A DNA stretch of 53,592 bases from Planctomycetaceae bacterium. GTDB lineage: Bacteria > Planctomycetota > Phycisphaerae > Phycisphaerales > SM1A02. The stretch spans positions 1-53,592 of the forward strand of contig CANLMX010000011.1 of the NCBI GenBank assembly GCA_947492385.1. Direction: 5' to 3'. Shown here piece after piece: positions 22,416 through 30,665 of this stretch. Positions within the stretch are counted from its first letter, which is position 1; each line of letters opens with the position of its first letter. A program made the translations under genes and the position numbers. Below the pieces are notes generated by a model. It saw nothing but the letters and a program-made list of their open reading frames with translations, was not told the origin of the DNA and ran no database searches.

Positions 22416-25084
22416 GGCGTGCCTCCCCCGCCGGCTGCGGGCGCTTCGAGCAACTGCCGTCGGACCAGCTCGCGGAATGGGCCCTCGGAAGCGACGAGCT
22501 CGTCGAAGGTGCCGGACTGCACGATTTCCCCGCGCGAGAGCACCAGGATGCGGTTGGCATGCCGCACCGTGCTGAGTCGATGGGCGATGACGATCCGCGT
22601 CACCGCCAGCGACTCGAGGTTGCGCGAGACATGGCCCTGCGAGACCTCGTCAAGTGCGCTGGTCGCCTCGTCGAACACCAGGATGCGGGGGTTCGTCGCG
22701 AGCGCGCGCGCGATCATGAGCTTCTGGAGCTGCCCGCCCGAGAGCGTCTGCTCGCTGACGAACGTGTGCATCTGCATCGGCATCGCACGGATGTCGTCCG
22801 CGAGCCCGGCGGACTCGGCAGCCGCCCAGGCGTCCTCGGGGCCCACGAGCGACGCGCCGACGATGTTCTCCATGATGGACCCGGGGAGCACCTTGCTGTG
22901 CTGCCCGACGACGCCCACCTGTCGACGCACCGAGACGGGATCAAGCTTGGAGAGGTCCTGGCCGTCGTAGAGCACCTTGCCCGCGGTGGGGCGGCGCAAG
23001 CCGAGGATGAGCTGGACCAGCGTCGACTTGCCGCTCCCCGAGGCACCAACCACGGCGACGAAGTCTCCGGGGACCGCCTCGAACGAGACGCCGCGCAGCA
23101 CCTCGCCCGGCGAGCCCGGATAGGCGAATCGCACGGACTGCAGCGCGATTGCGCCGGCGAGCAGGCCTGCGGATTCGGTGCGGTCGGAGGCCTCCGGGGC
23201 CGCCTCGAGGATCGGACGAAGGCGCCCAAGGAGCGGAGCCGCCTCGGAGAAGTCACCGATCGCGTAGCCGAGCGCGGTGATGCCGGCAAGCGCCGCACCG
23301 AACGCTGCGTTGAACGCCATGAACGAGGCGACGCGGACCTCCTCGGTGCCGGGCACGTGCGCGAACCGCCACCACAGGAGCGCTGCGGCCACGAACGGCA
23401 CCGTGACGCCCACGACGCGCAGCCAGCCACCCGCGAGCGCGGCCAGGTACATCGCGCGGCGCTCGGGCCGGTACCGCTGCAGCCACTGGACGAGGGCAGG
23501 TTCCTCGGTGCAGGTGGTGCGGATCCGCTCGACGCCCGAGATCAGCTGGAGCGCGAAGCCGCCAAGCCGGCCGCTGCGCTCGGCGGCGTCCGCGGCCCAC
23601 CGCCCCTGGCGGCGCGCCACCAGGGCCGTGACGGCGAAGATCGCCAGGAATGCGGCGAACGAGACTGCGCCGGCGAGCGGGTCGATCGCCACCATCAGGA
23701 CGAGGTACGTGAGCGAGAAAATGCCGCCGACCACGGCCGACACCATCGAACCGGTGACTCTGCGCTCGAGTTCCTCGAGGGCACCGATGCGTTCCGAGAG
23801 CTCGCCGACGGGATGCCGCTGGAAGAACTCGAGCGGCAGCTTCAGCGTCCGCAGCAGGATCGCCGACGCACCGCGCATCGCGATGCGCCCTTCCACCCGA
23901 AGCAGCAGAAAGCTCGAGACCAGTTCGAACAGCGCGGTCGCGACGATGGTCGACCCGAGCACCAGTCCCAGGTACGCGAGCGTCGCGGAATCACCCGAAG
24001 GGATCACCCGGCTCACGAGCAGGCCGGTGGCGAACGGCACCGCGAGGTTCAGCAGGCTCGCACCCGCGGCGATCGCGGCCGCGGCGAGGAGGTCGGGCGC
24101 ACAACCGCGCATGAGGAATGCGAACAGCGATCCGATGGTCGCGGCTTCGCCCGGCAGCGGGGCTTCGAACAGCACGACGTCGGGGTCGAGCGATTCCGCG
24201 AAGGCCGCATCCACCGGCACCGGTCGGGGCTGGACCCCGGGCTCGTAGACGAAGGCCCGGTACCCGTGCCATCGCCCGGGCACCAGCGCGACCGGCACGC
24301 TGCCTCCACGGAATGCGAGCATCGGGCCCCGGTCCGCGGTCCACCAACGGTTCGGAAGCCGGGCACGACGGCATCCGATGCGCGCCGCGACGGCGAATGC
24401 CTCCGGCAGCGGCGTGAGCGGGTCGTCCGGGATCCGGCGCGGAATCACCGCCAACGGCACGCCCGCGGCGACCGCGACATGGCGACACGCCCGCAGCATG
24501 ACCGGAAGCGACGGGCTGACGTTGAGGACTTCGTCCCGGCCGGCGAAGATCGCGCCAAGCATCTGGCGGAACGCACGCCGCCCAGCCTCGGGCTGGCCCG
24601 CACGGTGCGTCACCGCGTCCGCAACCGCGTGACCGTCGTTCGCGACGAGGGCCCCGATCCGGAAGGCAAGCGATAGCAGGGCGTCGGTCGCGGCGGCATC
24701 CGAGGCCCTGGCGTCCGGCGGCAGCATGACGCGCGCGAAGGCACGGCTCGCGGCCTCGACCTCCTCGGCGACCGCGTCGGACAGCGTCCCGGGCGCGGGA
24801 ACGACGGTGGCGCGCCCATCGGGCACCGCGATCGCGGTCGCGCCGGTGCCGGCCAGCTGCGTCGCCAGGGTCGGAATGAACCCCCCGGGCGCCACCGTGC
24901 CGAGGTAGATGCGGCGGCCCGCGGAACCGTCGGTGCGCACGGGCGCCGCGAACACGTTCACCATCCCATGCGCCACGGCCCACCCCGCCGCGGCGGTGCC
25001 GAGGTCGAGGTGGTCGCGCCCGTCGACCGTGTGCTGGCGGCCGCCCTGCTCGACGAAGTCGCGCGCGAGTCCGGGCAGCTTCAC
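22412..25084 (-). CDS. NHLM-type peptide export ABC transporter, second subunit (ABC-B)
   Basis: 890 residues. A non-peptidase N-terminal region of about 340 residues (with VNVFAAPVRTDGSAG and IYLGTVAPGGFIP) precedes six transmembrane helices (about 350-640) and an ATPase domain: Walker A VGASGSGKSTL, signature LSGGQLQKLMIARAL, Walker B ILVFDEATSALDE, switch His in IAHRLSTV. This layout and length match the ABC-B component of NHLM/NHLP bacteriocin systems, where the N-terminal part replaces the C39 peptidase. It probably heterodimerises with the peptidase-bearing transporter whose gene overlaps it by 4 nt. The role of the extra N-terminal domain is not known. Confidence 0.88.
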   Translation of the reverse strand: MKLPGLARDFVEQGGRQHTVDGRDHLDLGTAAAGWAVAHGMVNVFAAPVRTDGSAGRRIYLGTVAPGGFIPTLATQLAGTGATAIAVPDGRATVVPAPGTLSDAVAEEVEAASRAFARVMLPPDARASDAAATDALLSLAFRIGALVANDGHAVADAVTHRAGQPEAGRRAFRQMLGAIFAGRDEVLNVSPSLPVMLRACRHVAVAAGVPLAVIPRRIPDDPLTPLPEAFAVAARIGCRRARLPNRWWTADRGPMLAFRGGSVPVALVPGRWHGYRAFVYEPGVQPRPVPVDAAFAESLDPDVVLFEAPLPGEAATIGSLFAFLMRGCAPDLLAAAAIAAGASLLNLAVPFATGLLVSRVIPSGDSATLAYLGLVLGSTIVATALFELVSSFLLLRVEGRIAMRGASAILLRTLKLPLEFFQRHPVGELSERIGALEELERRVTGSMVSAVVGGIFSLTYLVLMVAIDPLAGAVSFAAFLAIFAVTALVARRQGRWAADAAERSGRLGGFALQLISGVERIRTTCTEEPALVQWLQRYRPERRAMYLAALAGGWLRVVGVTVPFVAAALLWWRFAHVPGTEEVRVASFMAFNAAFGAALAGITALGYAIGDFSEAAPLLGRLRPILEAAPEASDRTESAGLLAGAIALQSVRFAYPGSPGEVLRGVSFEAVPGDFVAVVGASGSGKSTLVQLILGLRRPTAGKVLYDGQDLSKLDPVSVRRQVGVVGQHSKVLPGSIMENIVGASLVGPEDAWAAAESAGLADDIRAMPMQMHTFVSEQTLSGGQLQKLMIARALATNPRILVFDEATSALDEVSQGHVSRNLESLAVTRIVIAHRLSTVRHANRILVLSRGEIVQSGTFDELVASEGPFRELVRRQLLEAPAAGGGGTP

Positions 25085-27273
25085 CCTTGCCCCCCGCCGC
25101 GGACGAACGCGGCATACGCGCCCTCGAGCCGCATGAGTTCCTCGTGGGATCCGCGCTCGACGACCTCACCGGCATCGAGCACGATGATCTCATCCGCATC
25201 GCGCACGGTGCTCAGGCGGTGGGCGACGACGATGCACGCGCACCCGCGGCGACGCAACGCGCGGTCGATCTGCGACTCGGTGGTCGCATCGAGCGCGGAC
25301 GTCGCCTCGTCGAGGACGAGAATCGAAGGCCGGCGAGCGAGCGCGCGCGCGATCTCCACGCGCTGCGCCTCGCCGCCCGAAAGGTTGGATCCACCCTCGG
25401 CGATGGGCATGCCGAGCCCGCCGCGCGCATCCGCAAGGCCCGCGAGCCCCGCGTCCGCGACGGCCTCGCGGATCCACTCGTCGGGGATCGACGGGTCCCA
25501 GAGCGAGAGGTTCTCACGGAGCGAACCCTCGAAGAGGATCGGAGACTGCCCGACCGCTGCGATCAACGTCGCGCGCTCGGCGCGGGGGACCGCTCCGAGC
25601 GGGCGGCCATCGACCGTCACCTCGCCCGACCACGGTGCGTACAGGCCGCACGCCAGGCGCGCGACCGTGCTCTTTCCGGAGCCGGACGCGCCGACGACGG
25701 CCACGCGGCGCCCCGGCCCGACGCGCAGAGAGAAGCCGCGGAGCAGCGGGTCCGTGGACTCGCTGTACCCGAAGGTGACGTCACGGAACTCGATCGCGTC
25801 GGCGCGAGCGGGCGCCGGGCCCGGCGCACCGGTCTCCGCCGGAAGCGCCAGCGGATCCACCGGGTTCCGCAGCACGTCGTCGATTCGGGCCATCGTCGCG
25901 CGGAGCTCCTGGATCTCCTGGCCGAGCGAAGCGACCTGCAGCACCGGGCCGAGCGCGGCGATGAGCAGCGTCTGGAACGCCAGCAGCGCACCGATCGTCA
26001 TGTGGCCGTGCATCACCTGCCAGCCGCCGAATGCGAGCACGGCCGCCGAGACGAGGAGCGCGACCAGCAGCTCCGGGATCGCCTCGAGCACGGCGGTCCG
26101 CACCGCAAGCGACTGCACCGAGCTGGCGACGCGCGCATTCGCCGACGCGATGCGCGCGAAGAGCTCCGACTCGCGCCCGGACGCCTTGATTCCCTCGATC
26201 GCGGACAGCCCCGAAGAGAGGGTGCCCGCCGCAAGGCCGATCTCGCGCTCGAGCGTGCGTGTGCCGTCGACCAGCCCCCGCCCCGCCCGGAGCACGAGGA
26301 TCAGCACCACGCCCACCAGCGCCACCGCCACGCATGCCATGCGCCATTCGATCGCGAACATCGCGGCCGCGAACACCGATGTGGTCACGAGGCCGACGGC
26401 CGCGGGCGCGAGCTTCGACGCCAGCAGGTCGGCGATTCCCTCGACGCTCGCCACGCGCTGGGCGATGTCCCCCGCGTAGCGGTGCGTGAAGAAGTCGACG
26501 GGAAGACGGAGCACGTGCTCCATGAGCGTCGCCGCGCCCGAGATCGCCATGCGCTGCTCGAGCTTCGCGATGATCCACACCTGAAGCCACGCCAGCGCAC
26601 CGGCGGTCGCCATGCACGCCGCGACGACCGCGATCATGCCCGGCAACCAACGCTGGGCTCCCTCGAGGAGCACGCGGTCGACGTACACGGCGCCCATGGC
26701 CGGCAGCACGAATCCCGGCACCGCGGCCATGACCCCGCACGCGGCGGCGGCGAGCACGACGCGGAGCGAGCCGCGCAGGCGCGCACGGAGCGCGTCCGCG
26801 ACGCTCGGTGGTCGGCCACCCCGGACGAACCCCGGACCCGGACTCACCTGCAGCAGCACCCCGGTGAACTTGTCGTCGAACTCCCGGGCATCGACCCAGC
26901 GGTGGCCAAGGGCGGGATCCATGATCCGCCACCCGCGCCGTCCCCAGCCCTCGAGCACGACGAAGTGGTCGAATCCCCAGAACAGGATCGCGGGAAGCCT
27001 CGCCTCGGCGAGTTCGGCGATCTCCACCGAGTAGCCGTCGCAGTCGAGGCCCCAATGCTCGGCGGCGGCCTTGAGCTGGAGCGCGCTGCTGCCGTCCCGC
27101 GAGACGCCGCACACGCGCCGCGCCTCCTCGAGGGTGACGTGCCGGCCGAAGTGCGCCAGCACCGATGCCAGGCACGCCGCACCGCACTCGGCGGCCTCCA
27201 TCTGCAGCACCGCAGGCACCTCGACGTGCCGGCGCCCGGCGGGGACGTGGGGAGCCGGCAGGGCCTCAGCCAC
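25081..27273 (-). CDS. C39 peptidase-containing peptide export ABC transporter (ABC-A, PCAT)
   Basis: 730 residues: C39 peptidase (about 15-150), six-helix ABC membrane domain (about 165-450), ATPase (about 480-725). The peptidase has the complete triad: Gln24/Cys30 in LQMEAAECGAACL, His103 in GFDHFVVLEGW and Asp119 in IMDPALG. It should cut after the GG of the leader while exporting the peptide. ATPase motifs are VGASGSGKST, LSGGEAQRVEIARAL and ILVLDEATSALDA. It overlaps the adaptor gene by 8 nt and the ABC-B gene by 4 nt. The most plausible substrate is the precursor at 20447-20626, though unlinked precursors are possible. Confidence 0.93.
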   Translation of the reverse strand: MAEALPAPHVPAGRRHVEVPAVLQMEAAECGAACLASVLAHFGRHVTLEEARRVCGVSRDGSSALQLKAAAEHWGLDCDGYSVEIAELAEARLPAILFWGFDHFVVLEGWGRRGWRIMDPALGHRWVDAREFDDKFTGVLLQVSPGPGFVRGGRPPSVADALRARLRGSLRVVLAAAACGVMAAVPGFVLPAMGAVYVDRVLLEGAQRWLPGMIAVVAACMATAGALAWLQVWIIAKLEQRMAISGAATLMEHVLRLPVDFFTHRYAGDIAQRVASVEGIADLLASKLAPAAVGLVTTSVFAAAMFAIEWRMACVAVALVGVVLILVLRAGRGLVDGTRTLEREIGLAAGTLSSGLSAIEGIKASGRESELFARIASANARVASSVQSLAVRTAVLEAIPELLVALLVSAAVLAFGGWQVMHGHMTIGALLAFQTLLIAALGPVLQVASLGQEIQELRATMARIDDVLRNPVDPLALPAETGAPGPAPARADAIEFRDVTFGYSESTDPLLRGFSLRVGPGRRVAVVGASGSGKSTVARLACGLYAPWSGEVTVDGRPLGAVPRAERATLIAAVGQSPILFEGSLRENLSLWDPSIPDEWIREAVADAGLAGLADARGGLGMPIAEGGSNLSGGEAQRVEIARALARRPSILVLDEATSALDATTESQIDRALRRRGCACIVVAHRLSTVRDADEIIVLDAGEVVERGSHEELMRLEGAYAAFVRGGGQG

Positions 27274-28528
27274 CGAGGACCTGCTTGAACCATGGCAGCA
27301 GCAACGCCACGGGCGGGACCTTCTCGGTCACCACGTCGACGTCGCAGAGCGTGCCGGGGCTGAGGGTGCGGGCATAGCCGGATCCCCCGGTCCAGCGGAG
27401 GCCGCTCGGCGAATCGGGATCCTGCTCGAGGTCGATCACGGCGGAAACGATGCCGCCGTACTTCCGCTCGATGTCCTGGGCCACCTCGGCGCTGTTGATG
27501 ATGCGCATGAGGGATTCACGGGTCCCCGTGACCGGCTCGACATCGCGCACCATGGCCTTGATGACGCCAAATCGCTCGCGGTCGGCGATCGAGGGCTCGA
27601 CCTGGGCATCCATGCCGGCGCTCGTACGCTTGCCCTCGGAAAGCGGGAAGAACGCGTAGCAGCGCATCCTGCCGTCGCCGACATCCGACACCACCGCAAC
27701 GGAGGTTCCCCTGCGGACAAGGTCGCCCGGTGCACGCAGCACCTGCAGCACCTTCCCGGGGCGCGGGGCGACGACATGCCGCTCGGCGGCGAGCACCGCG
27801 TCGAGCTGGCGGGCCTCGGACTCCGACTCGGCGATCGCATTCTCGCGCTTCTGGCGTTCCTGGCGATGGCGGGCCCGCGCCTCCGCGCGCTCGGCCTCGA
27901 TGCGCTGCAGCTCGGCGCGTGCGTCCGACAGCCCACGCCCGATCTCGAGCTGCGTGTTCACCGAGGCCAGGAGGTCGGCCTCGGCAAGCAGGCCTTGGCG
28001 CACGAGGTCGCGCTTGGACTCGATCGACCGGCCGAACTCGACGAATGCCTCCTGTGCGAAACCGATGCGCGCGCGGCACTCGCCCTCGCGAGCGTCGAGC
28101 GAGCGAAGGGCCGCAGCCAGCACGCCGTCCTCGACCTCGACCATCGACTCATGCTGCGCACGCAGCCGTCCCACCGTGGCTTGGGCGTCGGCAAGCTGCA
28201 CCTCGGCCGCCGGGCTCGCGATCACCGCGAGCACGTCGCCCTGCGCGACCGAGTCGCCGACCTTGACGCGCACCTCGAGCAGCCGTCCGTCGATCGGCGC
28301 CTCCGAGGCGACCACCATCGAGCCCTCGATGAGGATGCCCGTGCCGCGGACGGTGAGCGGGATCGAGCCGAGGAAGCCCCATCCGACGAACGCCGCGAGC
28401 ATCAGCGCGATCCCGACGAAGACGAGCCAGAGCCGCGGCGGCGCGATGGGCGCCACGACGTTGATGCTCTCCGGAGCGGACACCGACTCGACGGCGTGCT
28501 CACGGAACATGGAGTCTTCACCGGCCAT
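27266..28528 (-). CDS. HlyD-type adaptor of the peptide exporter
   Basis: 420 residues from ATG 28528; a second in-frame ATG at 28510 is possible. One transmembrane helix (about residues 31-52) is followed by a lipoyl half-motif (APIDGRLLEVRVKVGDSVAQ), a long coiled coil (about 110-235), the second half (VVAPRPGKVLQVLRAPGDLV) and a beta-barrel domain. This matches the secretion-protein component of NHLM systems and HlyD in type I secretion. It leads the operon and would bridge the two ABC subunits to the channel. TACGAT lies 15 nt before the ATG on the minus strand as a likely -10. Confidence 0.88.
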   Translation of the reverse strand: MAGEDSMFREHAVESVSAPESINVVAPIAPPRLWLVFVGIALMLAAFVGWGFLGSIPLTVRGTGILIEGSMVVASEAPIDGRLLEVRVKVGDSVAQGDVLAVIASPAAEVQLADAQATVGRLRAQHESMVEVEDGVLAAALRSLDAREGECRARIGFAQEAFVEFGRSIESKRDLVRQGLLAEADLLASVNTQLEIGRGLSDARAELQRIEAERAEARARHRQERQKRENAIAESESEARQLDAVLAAERHVVAPRPGKVLQVLRAPGDLVRRGTSVAVVSDVGDGRMRCYAFFPLSEGKRTSAGMDAQVEPSIADRERFGVIKAMVRDVEPVTGTRESLMRIINSAEVAQDIERKYGGIVSAVIDLEQDPDSPSGLRWTGGSGYARTLSPGTLCDVDVVTEKVPPVALLLPWFKQVLGG

Positions 28529-28569
28529 GGCTTCGACGCCCGCATCGTAGCCAATCGGCGAGGGCGCGC

Positions 28570-29571
28570 TCAGTCGCGGGCGACCCACCCGTAGGGCGCG
28601 TACTCGTGGGCATACGACCCATCGGCCCGGAGCTCCACGCGACCGTACCCGGGCGGGATGCCCTGGACGGAACCGCGCCACCATGCGCCGCTCACGGCAC
28701 CGTCGCAGACGTATCCCACGCCGTCGATTTGGCAGTGGTCGACCAGGTGGGTGTGGCCGCTGAGGCACAGCCGCACCTTTCCGGACGACTTGAAGAGCTC
28801 GTGGAGCACCGTCGCGTCGGTGTGCATCTCGGCGAGATGGATCACCGTGTCGGTGCCGTTCTGCTCGCGCGGCCGGGGCTTCCCGTAGGTCAGCGCGGTG
28901 AGCGACATGATCGGCACGTGCGACACCACGCACACCGGGCGATCCTTCGGCGTCGCTTCCAGCAGCTTCGTCAGCCAGTCGAACTGCTCGTCTTCGAGGA
29001 ACGCCGTGTAGCCGTCGCCCTTGGGCTGCACGCTGTCGAGGCACACGAAGCGCCATGCGCCATGGTCGAAGGAGTGCCACGTGCGCGGCACGCCGAAGAG
29101 GTCGCACGCGAACCGCTTGCCCCAGTCTGCCTCGGTGCCGCTGGTGCCGCTCTTGCCGCGGTTCCATCCGAAGATGTCGTGGTTGCCCGTCACGTGGTGG
29201 ACCGGAACCGAGCACTCGCGCCGGAGCGTGTCCCGGAAGATGCGGCGGAGCTCGTCCGCGCGCCCGCGCTTGGCCTCGAAGACGTCCATCACCGAGTCCC
29301 CGCCGGTCACGATGAGGTCTGGCTTCCACGACTGGGCATGCGCCAGTGCAGCAACCATGCCCGCCTCGGCGGCCCGCTCCGGCTGGACATGGATGTCCGT
29401 GAGGTGCGCGAGGCGGATCGTGCCGGCGCCGGGCGCCGCGGAATTCCCCGCGCCCGCCCCGGCCTGCGGCGCGTCGGCAGCGGCTCGGGCTCCGCCAGCA
29501 AGCGCACCGAGCCCCGCGGCGGCGAGGAACGTGCGGCGGTCCACGGTCGATGGGGGCACGGCGTGCTGCAT
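28570..29571 (-). CDS. Tat-exported metallophosphoesterase (calcineurin-like)
   Basis: 333 residues. The N-terminus has a twin-arginine signal (DRRTFLAAAGLGALAGG) ending ARAAA. The metallophosphoesterase motifs are in order: LTDIHV (D-x-H), VTGGDSVMD (GD), HVTGNHDIFG (GNHD), VVSHVPIM, and LSGHTHLVDH (GHxH), so the two-metal site is complete. It is close to the 3',5'-cyclic-nucleotide phosphodiesterase-like and PhoD-unrelated calcineurin group, but the substrate is not predictable. A TACAAC hexamer ends 7 nt before the ATG, giving a leaderless start back-to-back with the next gene. The exporter operon follows 41 nt downstream on the same strand and may receive read-through. Confidence 0.85.
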   Translation of the reverse strand: MQHAVPPSTVDRRTFLAAAGLGALAGGARAAADAPQAGAGAGNSAAPGAGTIRLAHLTDIHVQPERAAEAGMVAALAHAQSWKPDLIVTGGDSVMDVFEAKRGRADELRRIFRDTLRRECSVPVHHVTGNHDIFGWNRGKSGTSGTEADWGKRFACDLFGVPRTWHSFDHGAWRFVCLDSVQPKGDGYTAFLEDEQFDWLTKLLEATPKDRPVCVVSHVPIMSLTALTYGKPRPREQNGTDTVIHLAEMHTDATVLHELFKSSGKVRLCLSGHTHLVDHCQIDGVGYVCDGAVSGAWWRGSVQGIPPGYGRVELRADGSYAHEYAPYGWVARD

Positions 29572-29578
29572 GACCGCT

Positions 29579-29617
29579 GTTGTACCGCGCGGAAGCGCCG
29601 GGTTGCGTCCGTACACT
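29579..29617. promoter_or_regulatory. Back-to-back leaderless -10 elements TACAAC (-) and TACACT (+)
   Basis: Two genes diverge with only 53 nt between start codons. TACAAC (minus, 29584-29579) and TACACT (plus, 29612-29617) each end 7 nt before their start codon. Their -35 regions must overlap, so the two polymerases probably exclude each other. Confidence 0.55.
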
Positions 29618-29624
29618 CGGGTGC

Positions 29625-30665
29625 GTGGAAACCCTTCACACGCCCGAGCCTGATGCGATCCGCGCCATGACGACCCGACGCGAGGGCGAGGTGCGGCTCG
29701 GCGAGGTCGTGGGCATCGCGGCCGCGGACGGCGGGCTTCCGGACGGCACGCGTGCCGCGGTGCTCGGCGTGCCGGAGGACGTGGGGGTGCGGGCCAATCT
29801 CGGACGCCCCGGCGCGCGGCGCATGTGGCGGACGTTCCTGCCACGGTTTCTCAACATGCAGTCGAACGCGTTCCTCGACGTCAGTCGGGTGGCGATCGCC
29901 GGCTGCGTCGACGTGCGCGACATCCGCCGGTCGGTGCGCGGGATCGACCCGGCGGTCGGCGGCCCGCGGACCCGGGCGTCCGCGCTCGGGGCGCTCCGTG
30001 ACGCGACGGCACGCATCGATGAACGGGTCACCGGCGCGGTCGAGGCAATCGTCCGCCAGGGTGTGGTCCCCATCGTCGTCGGTGGTGGCCACAACAACGC
30101 GTTCGGCATCCTCGCCGGATGCTCGCGCGCGCGCGGCGGGCCCATGGCGTGCGTCAACGTCGACCTCCATGCGGACCTCCGTCCGCTCGAAGGGCGGCAC
30201 AGCGGCAATGCGTTCACCGCCGCGCGTGCGGCCGGGCATCTCGGGCGATACGCGATCCTCGGACTCTCCGAGGCATACGCGACGCAGGCGATCGTCGACG
30301 CGATCGAACGCGACCCCACGACCGTCGCCGTCACGTTCGAGTCCATGCTCCGCGGCCGTGCGACGCCCGGCACGATGGCGGCGGCCGCGGCCGCGCACGT
30401 CGGCAGTGCGCCGGCGACCCTTGAACTCGACCTCGACGCGGTTGCGCAGGCTCCCGCAAGCGCAGCCGCGGCGAGCGGATTCACGGCGGCGGAGTTCCGG
30501 TCGATCGCGATGCAGGTGGCCGCGAGCATCGACGTCCGGGCCGTCCACGTGGCCGAAGGCGCACCAGGCCGCGGGCCGTGGCCCGACGAGATGCTCGGGA
30601 AGCTGGTCGCGGAGCTCGTTCGTGACGCGGCGTGCGCGGCGTGCGCCCCGCGCGTCAGCGCGTGA
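29625..30665 (+). CDS. Arginase/formimidoylglutamase-family enzyme
   Basis: 346 residues from GTG 29625. The binuclear-metal ligands of ureohydrolases are present: His156 in VVGGGHNNAFG, Asp180/His182/Asp184 in VNVDLHADLRP, and Asp269/Asp271 in LELDLDAV. The RHSGNAF motif after the third ligand, and GRYAILGLSEAYATQAIVD, resemble HutG-like members more than true arginases. Those enzymes hydrolyse formiminoglutamate or related guanidino/imino compounds. No other histidine-degradation gene is nearby, so the substrate is open. The final Asp-Pro of the family signature is replaced (DAVAQAP). It converges on the adenine deaminase gene with an 11-bp overlap of 3' ends. Confidence 0.78.
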   Translation: METLHTPEPDAIRAMTTRREGEVRLGEVVGIAAADGGLPDGTRAAVLGVPEDVGVRANLGRPGARRMWRTFLPRFLNMQSNAFLDVSRVAIAGCVDVRDIRRSVRGIDPAVGGPRTRASALGALRDATARIDERVTGAVEAIVRQGVVPIVVGGGHNNAFGILAGCSRARGGPMACVNVDLHADLRPLEGRHSGNAFTAARAAGHLGRYAILGLSEAYATQAIVDAIERDPTTVAVTFESMLRGRATPGTMAAAAAAHVGSAPATLELDLDAVAQAPASAAAASGFTAAEFRSIAMQVAASIDVRAVHVAEGAPGRGPWPDEMLGKLVAELVRDAACAACAPRVSA

